From contig CAYVVG010000010.1 in assembly GCA_964455285.1 (NCBI GenBank), positions 1 through 64,000 of the forward strand: a DNA stretch of 64,000 nt, given 5' to 3'. Both the position numbers and the translations under genes were made by a program. Each line of letters begins with the position of its first letter. Positions within the stretch are counted from its first letter, which is position 1. The DNA comes from CAIVAT01 sp964455285. Its GTDB lineage: Bacteria > Bacteroidota > Bacteroidia > Bacteroidales > FEN-979. Below the pieces are notes generated by a model. The model was given only the letters and a program-made list of their open reading frames with translations, made no database searches and had not been told where the DNA came from. This document shows, piece by piece, positions 51,590 through 61,433 of the stretch.

Positions 51590-54070
51590 TCATGATCTCA
51601 GCTGGGCGTGGAAAGTCTCCCTCAGGACCCGCAGGATCCGCTCCATCGCTTTTTCTATCTCTTTATCCGTCAATGTCTTGGATTCGTCCTGCAGGTAAAA
51701 GTTCAATGCATACGATTTCATGCCGGCCTGGATCTTCTCTCCTTCATATACATCGAATAACCCGATCCGGCGCAATATTTTTCTTTCAGCGGTCCATGCG
51801 GCCTGTTCCAGTTGGGCAAAAGTCACCTCCCTCCCGACAAGTAGCGCGAGATCGCGGCGCACCTCCGGGAACTTCGGCAATTCCCGGAATTGGGCGCTCT
51901 TTGAGGGTACCCTCTGAAACAGCCGTTCCCAGTTCAGTTCGGCATAAAAAACAGGCGAACGGCAATCGAATGCCGAAAGGGTCGTTTCTGTCACAGCACC
52001 CATCACGATGACAGGTTCTCCCCCGTCAGAGTATTGCAGTCCGCCGGTGAGTGTTTCCGATTGGTACGGTTCTATCCCCCATGCGGCGGGAGGGACGCCC
52101 ATCCGTTCGAGCATTCCGTCGATGTATCCCTTGAGGTCGTATAACCCTGCAGGCCTGTCGGAAGTGTTCCAGCTTTCGGGTTCCATGCGCCCGGTCAGGA
52201 CCATCGCCATATGCATCTCTTCATGGTATCCCGGTACCGGCTCGTTGCCGGGTGACGGGAGTGAGGAATAGACTTTCCCGAATTCGAAGAACTTCAGGTT
52301 GGGGAATTTCCGGTTCTGGTTAAAGACAATGCACTCCATGATCCCGAAGAACAGCGTCTGCCGCAGCACATCGAGATCGCGGCTGATGGGGTTGAGCATC
52401 CTGACCGCTTTTGCCAGGGGATAACCGGCACTTGATTCATAGTAAGCCGACCGGGTGAGCGAATTATTCATCACTTCGTTGAACCCGTTGGAGGCCAGGA
52501 AGTCGGACACAATATTCTGGACCTTACCGGGGTCGGGTTCCCGGGTGAATGAGAGGGATGAGACCAGGCGGTCGCTTATCCCGACATTGTTATACCCGTA
52601 AACCCTGAGAACCTCTTCGATCACGTCGGCTTCGCGGGTTACATCCACTTTCGCGGCCGGGACTGTCAGGAGAATCCCTGAAACATCGCCGGCATTCCCG
52701 GACCGGGTAAAACCAAGGTCGGCGAGAATCCCGGAAACCACATCGCGGTCTATTTGTTTCCCGATGAGGCGATCGAGGTTTTCATAGGCGAGGAACACCG
52801 TGGCCGGCTGGACCGGCTCAGGGTATGCGTCCACGATGCCGGAGGAGATCGTACCGCCGGCAACTTCCCTGATCAGGGCTGCAGCGCGTTTGAGGGCAAA
52901 AACGGTCATACCCGGATCTGTTCCCCGTTCAAAACGGAACGATGCGTCGGTTTGCAAACCGTGGAACCGCGCCGTACGGCGGATGTGAGCCGGGTCGAAA
53001 CAGGCGCTCTCGAGAAACACACAGGTGGTGCTTTCAGTGACTCCCGATCCCGCCCCGCCGAAAACCCCGGCGATGCACATCGGTTCCGACTCATTACAGA
53101 TCATCAGGTCGCTGGCGGAGAGTGAACGCTCCACCCCGTCGAGCGTGACGAATTTCGTTCCTTCCGGGTATTTCTTAACGATGACATGGTCGCCGTGTAT
53201 GCGGTCGGCATCGAAAGCATGAAGCGGCTGACCCAGCTCCATCAGGATATAATTCGTGACGTCGACGACATTGTTGATCGGACGAAGACCCACCGCGAGC
53301 AACCGGTTCTTCAGCCATTCCGGCGATCCCTGGACCCGGATTCCCGAAACCGTGATCCCCGAGTACCGGCGGCACGCCGGATGATCTTCGAGCGTCACCC
53401 GCACAGGACGGCTGTTGCTGTCGATGCTGAAACCGCTGATATCTGGCATCACCAGCCGGTTTTTTCCCATTTCGGCTGCTGTGTTCTTTCCTGCATGGTT
53501 CACCACTGCGACGAGGTCGCGGGCCACTCCGAGGTGCGAGGAGGCATCTACCCTGTTGGGAGTGAGCCCGATGGTCAGCACGGTATCCCCCTCTACGCCG
53601 AACCAGGTTGCCGCCGGCATACCGACTGTCGCCGACGGGTCAAGAACCATGATTCCGTCGTGCGAGGCACCCAATCCGAGTTCATCTTCAGCGCAGATCA
53701 TTCCTTCGGAAACTTCGCCCCGGATCTTTGTGCGCTGAAGGGTCAGCTCTTTGTCCCCGTAGTAGAGGGTGGTTCCCAAGGTGGCCACTGCCACTTTCTG
53801 TCCCTGAGCAACATTAGGGGCTCCGCACACGATGTTCAGCGGGACCCCCGTGCCGATGTTGACGGTGGTCAGGCTCAGGTGATCGGAGTTGGGATGCTTT
53901 TGGCAGGTAAGAACTTCGCCGATGACCACCCCGTTCAAACCGCCCCTGACCGAGTAAAAGGATTCCATCCCTTCGACTTCCAGTCCGCAGGAGGTCAGAA
54001 GTTCCGCCACCTTGTCAGGTTCCAGGTTGAGATGATGGTACTGTTTCAGCCAGTTCAAGGATATCTTCAT
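51590..54070 (-). CDS. pheT: Phenylalanyl-tRNA synthetase beta subunit
   Basis: The 826-residue protein begins MKISLNWLKQYHHLNLEPDKV. The tRNA-binding (EMAP/OB) domain is at about 40-155 (VVIGEVLTCQKHPNSDHL), then B3/B4 editing, B5 (VTREADVIEEVLRVYGYNNV), the catalytic-like core and a C-terminal FDX-ACB domain (FPEVRRDLALLV). Length is usual. The alpha subunit pheS is not adjacent. Confidence 0.97.
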   Translation of the reverse strand: MKISLNWLKQYHHLNLEPDKVAELLTSCGLEVEGMESFYSVRGGLNGVVIGEVLTCQKHPNSDHLSLTTVNIGTGVPLNIVCGAPNVAQGQKVAVATLGTTLYYGDKELTLQRTKIRGEVSEGMICAEDELGLGASHDGIMVLDPSATVGMPAATWFGVEGDTVLTIGLTPNRVDASSHLGVARDLVAVVNHAGKNTAAEMGKNRLVMPDISGFSIDSNSRPVRVTLEDHPACRRYSGITVSGIRVQGSPEWLKNRLLAVGLRPINNVVDVTNYILMELGQPLHAFDADRIHGDHVIVKKYPEGTKFVTLDGVERSLSASDLMICNESEPMCIAGVFGGAGSGVTESTTCVFLESACFDPAHIRRTARFHGLQTDASFRFERGTDPGMTVFALKRAAALIREVAGGTISSGIVDAYPEPVQPATVFLAYENLDRLIGKQIDRDVVSGILADLGFTRSGNAGDVSGILLTVPAAKVDVTREADVIEEVLRVYGYNNVGISDRLVSSLSFTREPDPGKVQNIVSDFLASNGFNEVMNNSLTRSAYYESSAGYPLAKAVRMLNPISRDLDVLRQTLFFGIMECIVFNQNRKFPNLKFFEFGKVYSSLPSPGNEPVPGYHEEMHMAMVLTGRMEPESWNTSDRPAGLYDLKGYIDGMLERMGVPPAAWGIEPYQSETLTGGLQYSDGGEPVIVMGAVTETTLSAFDCRSPVFYAELNWERLFQRVPSKSAQFRELPKFPEVRRDLALLVGREVTFAQLEQAAWTAERKILRRIGLFDVYEGEKIQAGMKSYALNFYLQDESKTLTDKEIEKAMERILRVLRETFHAQLRS

Positions 54071-54092
54071 CGGATCGGGTAATTTGGAAAGG

Positions 54093-54100
54093 CAAATTTA
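54093..54100 (-). promoter_or_regulatory. -7 element (TAAATTTG) for pheT
   Basis: CAAATTTA on the plus strand reads TAAATTTG on the minus strand, 22 bases before the pheT ATG at 54070. A -33 TTG is not evident, so pheT may also be read from recG. Confidence 0.45.
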
Positions 54101-54118
54101 ACGATAAAAATGGATGAT

Positions 54119-56224
54119 CTAGGAAATGAGACCCCAATTTTGCTGCCTTTTATCCATCTCGCGCAGGTGGAGTGCCAGAATGTCATTTTCGGGACGCGAC
54201 AGGCTGGGGTCGGTGGCAATGATCTCCGTTGCCAGGTCGCGGGCATATTTCAGGATCCGGTCATCCTTTACGATGTCGGCGATCCTGAGCTGGAGAAGTC
54301 CGCTTTGCTGGGTACCCTGCAGGTCGCCGGGCCCGCGCAACTGCAGGTCGGTCTCGGCGATCTCGAAACCGTCGCTGGTACGTACCATCGTCGAGAGACG
54401 TTTCCGGGCTTCAGCCGACAACTCGAAGCGGCTCATGAGTATGCAGTATGACTGTTCGGCCCCTCTTCCCACCCTTCCGCGAAGCTGGTGCAGCTGGGAA
54501 AGTCCGAATCGTTCGGCGTTCTCGATGACCATGACCGATGCATTGGGGACATCGACCCCCACTTCGATCACCGTGGTGGCGACCAGGATCTGTGTTTGAC
54601 GGGTCACGAACCGCTGCATTTCGGCATCTTTCTCCTGTTGTTTCATTTTACCATGCAGCTTGCCCACCGAAAACTCGGGGGATGGAAAGATCCCGGTCAG
54701 GGCATTGTACCCGTTGTTCAGATCTTCGAGATCGAGGGATTCCGACTCAGTGATCAGCGGGTAAACAACGTATACCTGGCGGCCTTCCTTTACCTTGTCG
54801 CGGATGAAACGAAGCACTTTTGGCCGCTGGGGCTCAAACACATGACGGGTCAACACCGGTTTCCGGCCGGGCGGAAGTTCGTCGATCACCGAAGTGTCAA
54901 GGTCTCCGTACAGCGTCATGGCCAGGGTACGGGGAATCGGTGTGGCAGTCATGACCAGGATGTGCGGGGTCACCTCGTTCTTCTCCCACAGTTTGGCCCG
55001 CTGGGCTACGCCGAATCGGTGCTGTTCATCGATTACGACCAGGCCAAGGCGGTTGAACCGTACATTTTCTTCCAGCAGTGCGTGTGTCCCGAGGAGGATG
55101 TGCACCTGGCCGTTTCCGAGGTTTTCGTGGATCTCCTTTCGCTCTTTCGGCCGGGTAGCCCCGGTGAGCAGCCTGACGGAAACGGAAAGGCCGGTCAGCA
55201 TGCGGGTAAGGGTGGAAAAATGCTGCCGGGCCAGGATTTCAGTGGGGGCCATCAGGCAGCTCTGGAATCCGTTATCCAGGGCGATGAGCATGGTCATCAG
55301 GGCGACCAGCGTTTTGCCGCTGCCCACGTCCCCCTGAAGCAGCCGGTTCATCTGGTTCCCCGAACCCAGGTCGGTGCGGATCTCGCGGATCACCTTTTTC
55401 TGGGCTCCGGTCAGTTGAAAAGTAAGGTGATGGTGATAGAACTGGTTCAGGTAGTCACCCACTTTCAGGAACCGGTGGCCTTCATGCCGGAGCAGCCTGC
55501 CTGACCTTTGCCGGGCCAGGCGGAGCTGAATAAAGAACAGTTCTTCGAATTTCAGCCGGGTCTGGGCTTTTCGCAACAATTCCGGGCTTTGGGGGAAGTG
55601 GATGTTGACGAATGCGTCCTGGCGGCCAAGGAGCCTGAGCCGGTTCAGTACCGAGGGGGGAAGTGTTTCTTCCATCCGGAACCGGTCGCTGAGCAGGATG
55701 GTCCTGACGAGGCGCCCGATGCCTTTAAAATCCAGTCCCTTCGACTTTAATTTCTCGGTCGAGTTATAGATGGGGCGGATGATCTCGCTCAGGGGAAGCG
55801 GGGTTGCCGGAGGGATCTCCATCTCAGGGTGCGGGATGTTCCACTTTCCGTTAAATAGGGTCGGTCGTCCGAAAATCACATATTCCTGCTGAGGGGTCAG
55901 CATGTCGAGCACCCACTTTACCCCCTGGAACCAGATCAGCTCGATCTCGCCCGATGCATCGCCGGCTACAGCAACCAGTCTCTGGTGATGAGGCGGACCG
56001 ATGGCTTGTATCCTCAGGATCCGGGCTTTCAGTTGCACATAGGTATTCTCCTCCCGGATGTCGGCGATCCGGTAAAACTGGCTACGGTCGACATAGCGGA
56101 AGGGAAACCAGGTGAGTAGTTCACCAAAAGTTCCGATATCAATCTCCTTTTTCAGGAGCGCGGCCCGGGTGGGGCCTACTCCTTTCAGGTATTCAATGGG
56201 AGTATCAAGGAAAGCGGTGGTCAT
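54119..56224 (-). CDS. recG: ATP-dependent DNA helicase RecG
   Basis: The 701-residue helicase remodels stalled forks and Holliday junctions. The N-terminal wedge/OB domain is at about 1-190, then helicase motifs: LLQGDVGSGKTLVAL (Walker A), MAPTEILARQHF, VVIDEQHRFGVAQR (Walker B, DEQH), MTATPIPRTL, QILVATTVIEVGVDVPNA and QLHQLRGRVGRG. Length is normal. It lies upstream of pheT in the same direction. Confidence 0.97.
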   Translation of the reverse strand: MTTAFLDTPIEYLKGVGPTRAALLKKEIDIGTFGELLTWFPFRYVDRSQFYRIADIREENTYVQLKARILRIQAIGPPHHQRLVAVAGDASGEIELIWFQGVKWVLDMLTPQQEYVIFGRPTLFNGKWNIPHPEMEIPPATPLPLSEIIRPIYNSTEKLKSKGLDFKGIGRLVRTILLSDRFRMEETLPPSVLNRLRLLGRQDAFVNIHFPQSPELLRKAQTRLKFEELFFIQLRLARQRSGRLLRHEGHRFLKVGDYLNQFYHHHLTFQLTGAQKKVIREIRTDLGSGNQMNRLLQGDVGSGKTLVALMTMLIALDNGFQSCLMAPTEILARQHFSTLTRMLTGLSVSVRLLTGATRPKERKEIHENLGNGQVHILLGTHALLEENVRFNRLGLVVIDEQHRFGVAQRAKLWEKNEVTPHILVMTATPIPRTLAMTLYGDLDTSVIDELPPGRKPVLTRHVFEPQRPKVLRFIRDKVKEGRQVYVVYPLITESESLDLEDLNNGYNALTGIFPSPEFSVGKLHGKMKQQEKDAEMQRFVTRQTQILVATTVIEVGVDVPNASVMVIENAERFGLSQLHQLRGRVGRGAEQSYCILMSRFELSAEARKRLSTMVRTSDGFEIAETDLQLRGPGDLQGTQQSGLLQLRIADIVKDDRILKYARDLATEIIATDPSLSRPENDILALHLREMDKRQQNWGLIS

Positions 56225-56243
56225 GAAAACGGTCCCGAAAGGT

Positions 56244-56251
56244 CAAAGGTA
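56244..56251 (-). promoter_or_regulatory. -7 element (TACCTTTG) for recG
   Basis: CAAAGGTA on the plus strand reads TACCTTTG on the minus strand, 19 bases before the recG ATG at 56224. It lies between the recG start and the gldN terminator, where a new transcription unit is expected. Confidence 0.55.
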
Positions 56252-56277
56252 AGAAATACCCCGGGGAACGGAAAACG

Positions 56278-56328
56278 AAAACGCGAAGGCCCACCGCGGC
56301 GTACCGCCGGATTGAGTCTTCGCGTTTT
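56278..56328 (-). terminator. Intrinsic terminator after gldN
   Basis: AAAACGCGAAG (56278-56288) pairs with CTTCGCGTTTT (56318-56328), and a smaller GC-rich stem is possible inside. A T run follows in the minus-strand direction. It ends the T9SS operon 20 bases past the gldN stop. Confidence 0.85.
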
Positions 56329-56348
56329 TGCGCCGGATGCTCTTCAGG

Positions 56349-57206
56349 CTAATATTCCCAGAGGTTCGATTCGAATTCGTACAGGGCGTTCTTGGCTTTT
56401 TCCGACTCCAGGAGTGCATCGACCCCGGTCGCGTATTCGCTGATCGACCGGTCGTATACATTTTCCTCCTTGTAGATATAGCTCGCAAACATCCGTTTCA
56501 TGAATACGTCATCGTAGGTGAGTCTTCCCGCCGAACCGTTTTTCAGGTTGAACATTTCGTTCTTTGCGAAGAGGTTCCTGCATTCGGGGAAATAGATCCA
56601 GAACAGGTTTTTCTCGAATCGCTTTTCCCCGGTATTTTTGTCAATCTCGTCGACCACCGGGCATATGCCCAGGATACGGACACTGTATTCAGACCGCTGT
56701 TTGTCGAAGAAGAAATCCTCCTTGATCTTGATTTTCTTCACATTCGACGGATCAAATTCGGTCTTGATCACGGTATCGAACATGATATCGGGATTGTCGG
56801 GTCTTGGCAACTTCACCGAGTCGATGCTTTCCAGTTTATCCATCAACTCCTTATAGGTAAGCGGGTACAGAAACTGGTCCGACTCATTGGAGTAGGCGGT
56901 CACCGTTCCTTCCCGCAGGCCGTCCATGATGATCTGTACGAAGCTGCGCCAGCTGTTCTGGGGCTTTTCGGGAAAATAGAAGGGCTGGTTCATTTTTTCG
57001 CGCAGGTCGAGCACGCGCCAGATCCGGCGGGTCCACACGACATCGGCTTCGCGCAGGTACGAATAGGGGATCGGCTGAACCTGGGTGATGGCGGTCTTAT
57101 CATAGACCCCGTCTCTCGGGGGGCCTTCCAGGACCTGGCTGTAGGACGTCAGGCACATTCCCGCCGCAAAGACGGGGAGCAGTACCAGGAAAAGCGCTTT
57201 TTTCAT
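56349..57206 (-). CDS. gldN: Type IX secretion ring component GldN/PorN
   Basis: The 285-residue protein has signal peptide MKKALFLVLLPVFAAGM...SYSQ. GldN family segments include YLREADVVWTRRIWRVLDLREK, NQPFYFPEKP and VRILGICPV. GldN binds the lipoprotein GldK to form the large periplasmic ring of the type IX secretion system. It is the last gene of the operon, 21 bp after gldM, and is followed by a terminator. Confidence 0.93.
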   Translation of the reverse strand: MKKALFLVLLPVFAAGMCLTSYSQVLEGPPRDGVYDKTAITQVQPIPYSYLREADVVWTRRIWRVLDLREKMNQPFYFPEKPQNSWRSFVQIIMDGLREGTVTAYSNESDQFLYPLTYKELMDKLESIDSVKLPRPDNPDIMFDTVIKTEFDPSNVKKIKIKEDFFFDKQRSEYSVRILGICPVVDEIDKNTGEKRFEKNLFWIYFPECRNLFAKNEMFNLKNGSAGRLTYDDVFMKRMFASYIYKEENVYDRSISEYATGVDALLESEKAKNALYEFESNLWEY

Positions 57207-57227
57207 ATAACCTCCTTGGGAATAAAA

Positions 57228-58838
57228 TCAGTTCAGTTTCAGACTCAGGCTCGTATTCACTTTCCGGACGCCGTCGGGTCCCTTGGCATAGATATCGTCG
57301 AACCAGATACGTTGTCCTTTCCGGGCATTTTTAACGGTGCGCAGGATATCCTCGGTCAGCCGGTTCCCCTGGACCTTCACATCGCTACCTTCGCCGGCGG
57401 CGGTGGAAGTGGAGAAGACAAACGAGGTTACCACGTACTTCAGGTCGAAGTCAAATCCCGGTGGCATCTCGGGTACCAGGTAAGGGCTGGCCAGCAGCAG
57501 TTGCTTGGAGATGAACCCTTCGTTCTTCCCGGCGATCTTGATCAGCGGGTCGGGAACGGTTTTCAGCCGGAATTTGTAGGCGCCCATGTTGCGGGACTTG
57601 CCCGAGAATACGGCATTGACGGTGATCACCGCTTCGCGTACGTTTCCGGCGGTCAGGCCCGAAACGATCCAGTCTTTGCCCTCCTGACGCAAATTCCCGG
57701 TCGAGATGGTGGGCATGATCCGTTCGGGATTGCCCGGAACGCTGATCTCCACCGGGTTATCGACACCGATGTAGAACACGTTCATCTTGATGGGGGAGAT
57801 GGTGATCCCCGGGCGCGCAACAATAAATTCATCGCTGAAATGGAACGACATGGTATCGCCGAGCGGGCTGACCACCTTGATGATACCGGCAAATTTCTTC
57901 AGGCCTTCGGAAGATCCTGCGAGTTTCAACTGGACCACGCCATCGTTTCCCTCGAGGAAGGTGGCATTGCGGTAGTTCCCCGGGGTTAGCGTATCGGCGC
58001 CGAGCATGTAGCGAACATCGGGGTTTTGCTTGGTGTCGTAAGCTCCGACAAGGATTTCAGCCTGGTACTCTTCACCCAGGAAGACATACCGGCTGCGCGG
58101 GATCACCTTCGCCTGGATGCGGTCGAACTTGAAGTTCAGGGCATCGATCGAACTGTACAGATGGTTGACCACATCGAATTCGGCGTTGTAGACCTCGGCT
58201 TTGGTCTTGTTCAGGATGGTGACGGTGGCGGCCAGGATCGTGCGGTAAAAATTATGCATCTCCCAGTTCTGCTTTTTCCCGTCGGCATCGTAGAAGGGTC
58301 CTTCGGTATCCATGCCCATCTTGATCGTGTTCCGGTATTTAGGATCCACCAGGTCGAGCATCTCCTTCTTGAATTGCACGATCTTTTCCTTCAGGATCTT
58401 TGCTTCGCCCGCCGATCCGTCGGGAGAGCTCCCGATGAAAAACCTCGTCGGGGCGTCGTAGTTGTCCTTGCGTTTTGCGTTACGCAGGTTCAGCTCTTTC
58501 GCCTCCTTCATGGTTTCGAGTTTATCGGTGCGCATGACGACCACATACTTGATGCTGTCGATGTATTTGGCCAGCTTATCGGCCAGGAGATGTGCCTGCT
58601 GGGCTTTTTCCCAGTAGGGCCCCACCTTGTTGGGATTTAACTGGTACTGGATCCTGAATTTGGAATAGGTGTTGTCGAGTTTTTTGGCAAAGTTCTCATT
58701 CGTGGTCTCCATCCCTTCGTTGACCACGAGAAAAGCGTCCATGATCTGTTTCGAGACGTTCAGTGCGAGGAGCGCCGTGAGCACGAGATACATCATCCCG
58801 ATCATCTTCTGCCTCGGTGTCTCTTTATATCCAGCCAT
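57228..58838 (-). CDS. gldM: Type IX secretion/gliding motor protein GldM/PorM
   Basis: The 536-residue protein starts MAGYKETPRQKMIGMMYLV, the GldM signature. A single membrane helix (about 12-30) is followed by a long periplasmic part with an N-terminal helical bundle and beta-sandwich domains (about 225-536). GldM dimers cross the inner membrane with GldL and span the periplasm to the GldK/N ring, transmitting proton-driven rotation. Length is typical (about 515-540). Confidence 0.96.
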   Translation of the reverse strand: MAGYKETPRQKMIGMMYLVLTALLALNVSKQIMDAFLVVNEGMETTNENFAKKLDNTYSKFRIQYQLNPNKVGPYWEKAQQAHLLADKLAKYIDSIKYVVVMRTDKLETMKEAKELNLRNAKRKDNYDAPTRFFIGSSPDGSAGEAKILKEKIVQFKKEMLDLVDPKYRNTIKMGMDTEGPFYDADGKKQNWEMHNFYRTILAATVTILNKTKAEVYNAEFDVVNHLYSSIDALNFKFDRIQAKVIPRSRYVFLGEEYQAEILVGAYDTKQNPDVRYMLGADTLTPGNYRNATFLEGNDGVVQLKLAGSSEGLKKFAGIIKVVSPLGDTMSFHFSDEFIVARPGITISPIKMNVFYIGVDNPVEISVPGNPERIMPTISTGNLRQEGKDWIVSGLTAGNVREAVITVNAVFSGKSRNMGAYKFRLKTVPDPLIKIAGKNEGFISKQLLLASPYLVPEMPPGFDFDLKYVVTSFVFSTSTAAGEGSDVKVQGNRLTEDILRTVKNARKGQRIWFDDIYAKGPDGVRKVNTSLSLKLN

Positions 58839-58885
58839 CTATATCTATATTATAATATTATATGGTACCTGTGAAGAAACTCCCC

Positions 58886-59920
58886 TTATTTTCCGCCGAT
58901 GCTCATGGCCGACAGCATATTTCCATACACCTTGTTCAGGGAGGTGATGTTCTTCGTGAGGTTATCGACTTCGGTCTTTAACTTTTCGGTATTGGCCATC
59001 GTGTCACTCAGGTTGGCGGTGAATTTGTTCATGACCGAGTTGAAACTATTCGTATTCTCCATCTGTTTGTTGGAGCTCTGCAGGTGGAGTTCATAGAGTG
59101 CGTTGAGGGCCGACAGGTTGGACGAAATCCGCTGGAGTTCCTTGTTGTACGAAGCACCGCTGTTGGCTGAAGCATTCAGGGTTTCGGCAGTTTGTGACAG
59201 CAGGGTGGCCGATTCGTTATATTTCTCGATGAACTTGTTGGCCGAGGTGGCGGCGTTGGCAATACTTTGGGAGAACGATTTGCTGGCGCTCACATCATCT
59301 TTGAGCGACTCGCTCACTGCGGTGAACATCCCCGAGAGGTCGGCAGCACTCTTGGCGGTGGATTTAATGTGAACCAGTTGTTCTTCCGAAGCCTTGACGC
59401 TCTGTTCCATGGTTTGTGCCGTTTTCCGGTAGGAATCGTTCAGCACGGTAGCCGATTCGGTGGCTCCCTTCATTGCATGGATGTACTTGTCGCTAGCCAC
59501 TGACGCATCGGCCACGTCCGACAATTTCGAGGTGGTATTCGTCAGTTTGGTCAATCCCGCACCGAGGCTTTCTATCAGTTCAGGTCCGATTTTGGCTTTT
59601 TCGAGCATTTTATCCAGCTCCTGGGTCACTGTATCCTTGGTGTTGAAAGCCGATGTGGCATCCACCTCATCGCCATGGTAAATTCCGGCCAGTTGGGGAT
59701 AAACAAGGCTCCAGTCGGGTTCCACGTGGGGAGGTTCGAAGGCGGAAAAGAAGAAGATGATCGATTCCGTTCCCAGCCCGACGATCAGCATGATGTCGGC
59801 GCCGGTGTAATGATTGATCTTGAACAACGCACCGATGATCACGACAGCGGCGCCCCAGCCATACAGCTTGGACATGAAATTCTTGTAACCCTTTGTTTTT
59901 ACGAAATCAAGTAAAGCCAT
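58886..59920 (-). CDS. gldL: Type IX secretion/gliding motor protein GldL/PorL
   Basis: The 344-residue inner-membrane protein has two N-terminal helices (about 20-36 and 42-60). The family-conserved polar residues are K34, H37 and E52 (FKINHYTGAD, GLGTESIIFFF), the last likely part of the proton path. A long cytosolic coiled-coil tail (about 110-340) is rich in S, T, A, N and K. GldL with GldM forms the proton-driven T9SS motor. It is longer than the ~215 residues of the Flavobacterium GldL because of the tail, as in Porphyromonas PorL. Confidence 0.96.
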   Translation of the reverse strand: MALLDFVKTKGYKNFMSKLYGWGAAVVIIGALFKINHYTGADIMLIVGLGTESIIFFFSAFEPPHVEPDWSLVYPQLAGIYHGDEVDATSAFNTKDTVTQELDKMLEKAKIGPELIESLGAGLTKLTNTTSKLSDVADASVASDKYIHAMKGATESATVLNDSYRKTAQTMEQSVKASEEQLVHIKSTAKSAADLSGMFTAVSESLKDDVSASKSFSQSIANAATSANKFIEKYNESATLLSQTAETLNASANSGASYNKELQRISSNLSALNALYELHLQSSNKQMENTNSFNSVMNKFTANLSDTMANTEKLKTEVDNLTKNITSLNKVYGNMLSAMSIGGK

Positions 59921-59964
59921 GGTTTTTTAGGATTAGAAATGAATGAAGCGGATAGCGGTTAGAA

Positions 59965-61332
59965 TTATCTGTAGACTTTGGAAGCCCGTGAAGGGTTGTC
60001 ATCGCGCTGCCTTCCCAGGAAGCTCTGTACGCACCGGAACCCGATGTAACACTTGGCCGTATCCTGGTACTCGTAGGAACGGGATGAAACGCGAAGGAAG
60101 TAGTTGACATCCTTCCAGGAGCCGCCGCGCGTCACCTTTCTTTTCAGGGCGGGGGGGTCAGTATCCTTGGCATTGTACTTATAATCGGGATTCAGGTCCC
60201 ATGAGAAGTTATACGAGGAAGGATGAAAAGCGGTGATCGTCCATTCGGCAACGTTGCCGGCCATGTCGTAGAGGCCGTACTCGTTGGCCGGGTAATGCGC
60301 CACAATGACCGTGGTTGCGCCCCCGTCGGCGATATAATCGCCGCGCATCGGCTTGAAGTTGGCCAGGAAACAACCTTTATCGTTCCGCGTATAGGGGCCT
60401 CCCCAGGGATAGGGGTTGGCGTCGTAGCCGCCGCGGGCCGCCCATTCCCATTCTCCTTCGGTGGGCAGGCGGAAATCGCTGATAAAGGTTTCGCCTTTTT
60501 TGCCGTTCAGGGCGCTGTTCTTGAGCTGGGTACGCCAGATGCAGAACGCGTTGGCCTGCCGCCAGTTCACGCCCACCACCGGGTAGTTGTCGTAGGCCGG
60601 GTGCCAGAAGTACTTTTCCGTACTGGGATCGTTGAAGGAATAGGCATAATCATGGATCCAGCAAAGGGTGTCGGGGTAAACGCTGATCACCTCTTTTCTG
60701 ACATAGACCGAACGGTCTTTAAGACCCTGCGGCCGGTTGGCCAGGCTGGCCTCCCTGGAATCGGGCTGTGCTGAATAGTCTTTGCGGGAAGCTGCTTTCA
60801 GGTCGACAAAATAGTATTCAAAATAGAGCTTGCGGGTATCGATCTCTTTTCTGCGAAAATATCGCTCATTCTCAGGAAGATACATCTGAGCCAATGCATC
60901 CCTGACATCCTGCTGGTCGGAATCCCATTCCAGCTTGTTGTCCCAGTTCAGGTAAGGGGGGTCGTATTGTTCACCGGTCTTTTTATTCTCGGTAATGAGG
61001 TAAAGTTCCGGTTTGGATTCTCCGAGGATCCTGCGGGCGATCGAATCGCGCACCCAGTACACGAACTGACGGTACTCATTGTTGGTAATTTCCGTCTGAT
61101 CCATATAGAACGCGGAAACCGTGACCGTTTTATGGTTGTTCAGTTGTGCATAGGGCATGTCCTCATCGCTGACGCCCATGGTGTAGGAGCCCATGGGAAC
61201 GTAAACCATGCCAAACGGGTCGGGCGAATAATATCGCTTGCGGTTCTTAACCCCCGTAAGCTCACCGCTTCCTGAGTTACCGCAACTCGCAACGAATACG
61301 AGCAGTGCGGAATAAATGAGCAGTTTTTTCAT
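59965..61332 (-). CDS. gldK: Type IX secretion outer-membrane lipoprotein GldK/PorK
   Basis: The 455-residue lipoprotein has lipobox LVFVASC (Cys17). The mature part is a formylglycine-generating-enzyme (FGE-sulfatase) fold: FGMVYVPMGSYTMG at the start, DQTEITNNEYRQFVYW, LPTEGEWEWAARGG, YDMAGNVAEW and RGGSWKD. FGE cysteine catalysis is not used in this family. It forms the outer-membrane-anchored ring with GldN. ATG 61332 begins the signal; an upstream ATG at 61371 adds a non-signal leader. Confidence 0.95.
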   Translation of the reverse strand: MKKLLIYSALLVFVASCGNSGSGELTGVKNRKRYYSPDPFGMVYVPMGSYTMGVSDEDMPYAQLNNHKTVTVSAFYMDQTEITNNEYRQFVYWVRDSIARRILGESKPELYLITENKKTGEQYDPPYLNWDNKLEWDSDQQDVRDALAQMYLPENERYFRRKEIDTRKLYFEYYFVDLKAASRKDYSAQPDSREASLANRPQGLKDRSVYVRKEVISVYPDTLCWIHDYAYSFNDPSTEKYFWHPAYDNYPVVGVNWRQANAFCIWRTQLKNSALNGKKGETFISDFRLPTEGEWEWAARGGYDANPYPWGGPYTRNDKGCFLANFKPMRGDYIADGGATTVIVAHYPANEYGLYDMAGNVAEWTITAFHPSSYNFSWDLNPDYKYNAKDTDPPALKRKVTRGGSWKDVNYFLRVSSRSYEYQDTAKCYIGFRCVQSFLGRQRDDNPSRASKVYR

Positions 61333-61414
61333 TTGCTGGCAGATTAAAGGACGAAAAATAACGCTTGGCATTGAGGTTTATTATGTTAAAAGTCAGCTTT
61401 GCGACACAAAACCG

Positions 61415-61422
61415 CAAAAATA
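61415..61422 (-). promoter_or_regulatory. -7 element (TATTTTTG) upstream of gldK
   Basis: CAAAAATA on the plus strand reads TATTTTTG on the minus strand in the 101-bp gap between porP and gldK, giving a leader of about 75 bases. It could allow gldKLMN to be transcribed separately from porP. Confidence 0.4.
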
Positions 61423-61433
61423 CTCTTTTTCTT

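Noticed and set aside
54488..55504. 338-codon frame antisense to recG
   Set aside because: It lies wholly within recG, whose helicase motifs are intact; the translation has no family features.
56328..57989. Long open frame (553 codons) on the plus strand antisense to gldN and gldM
   Set aside because: It runs across two well-supported T9SS genes and their gap, has no recognisable domain and reflects codon bias of the true genes.
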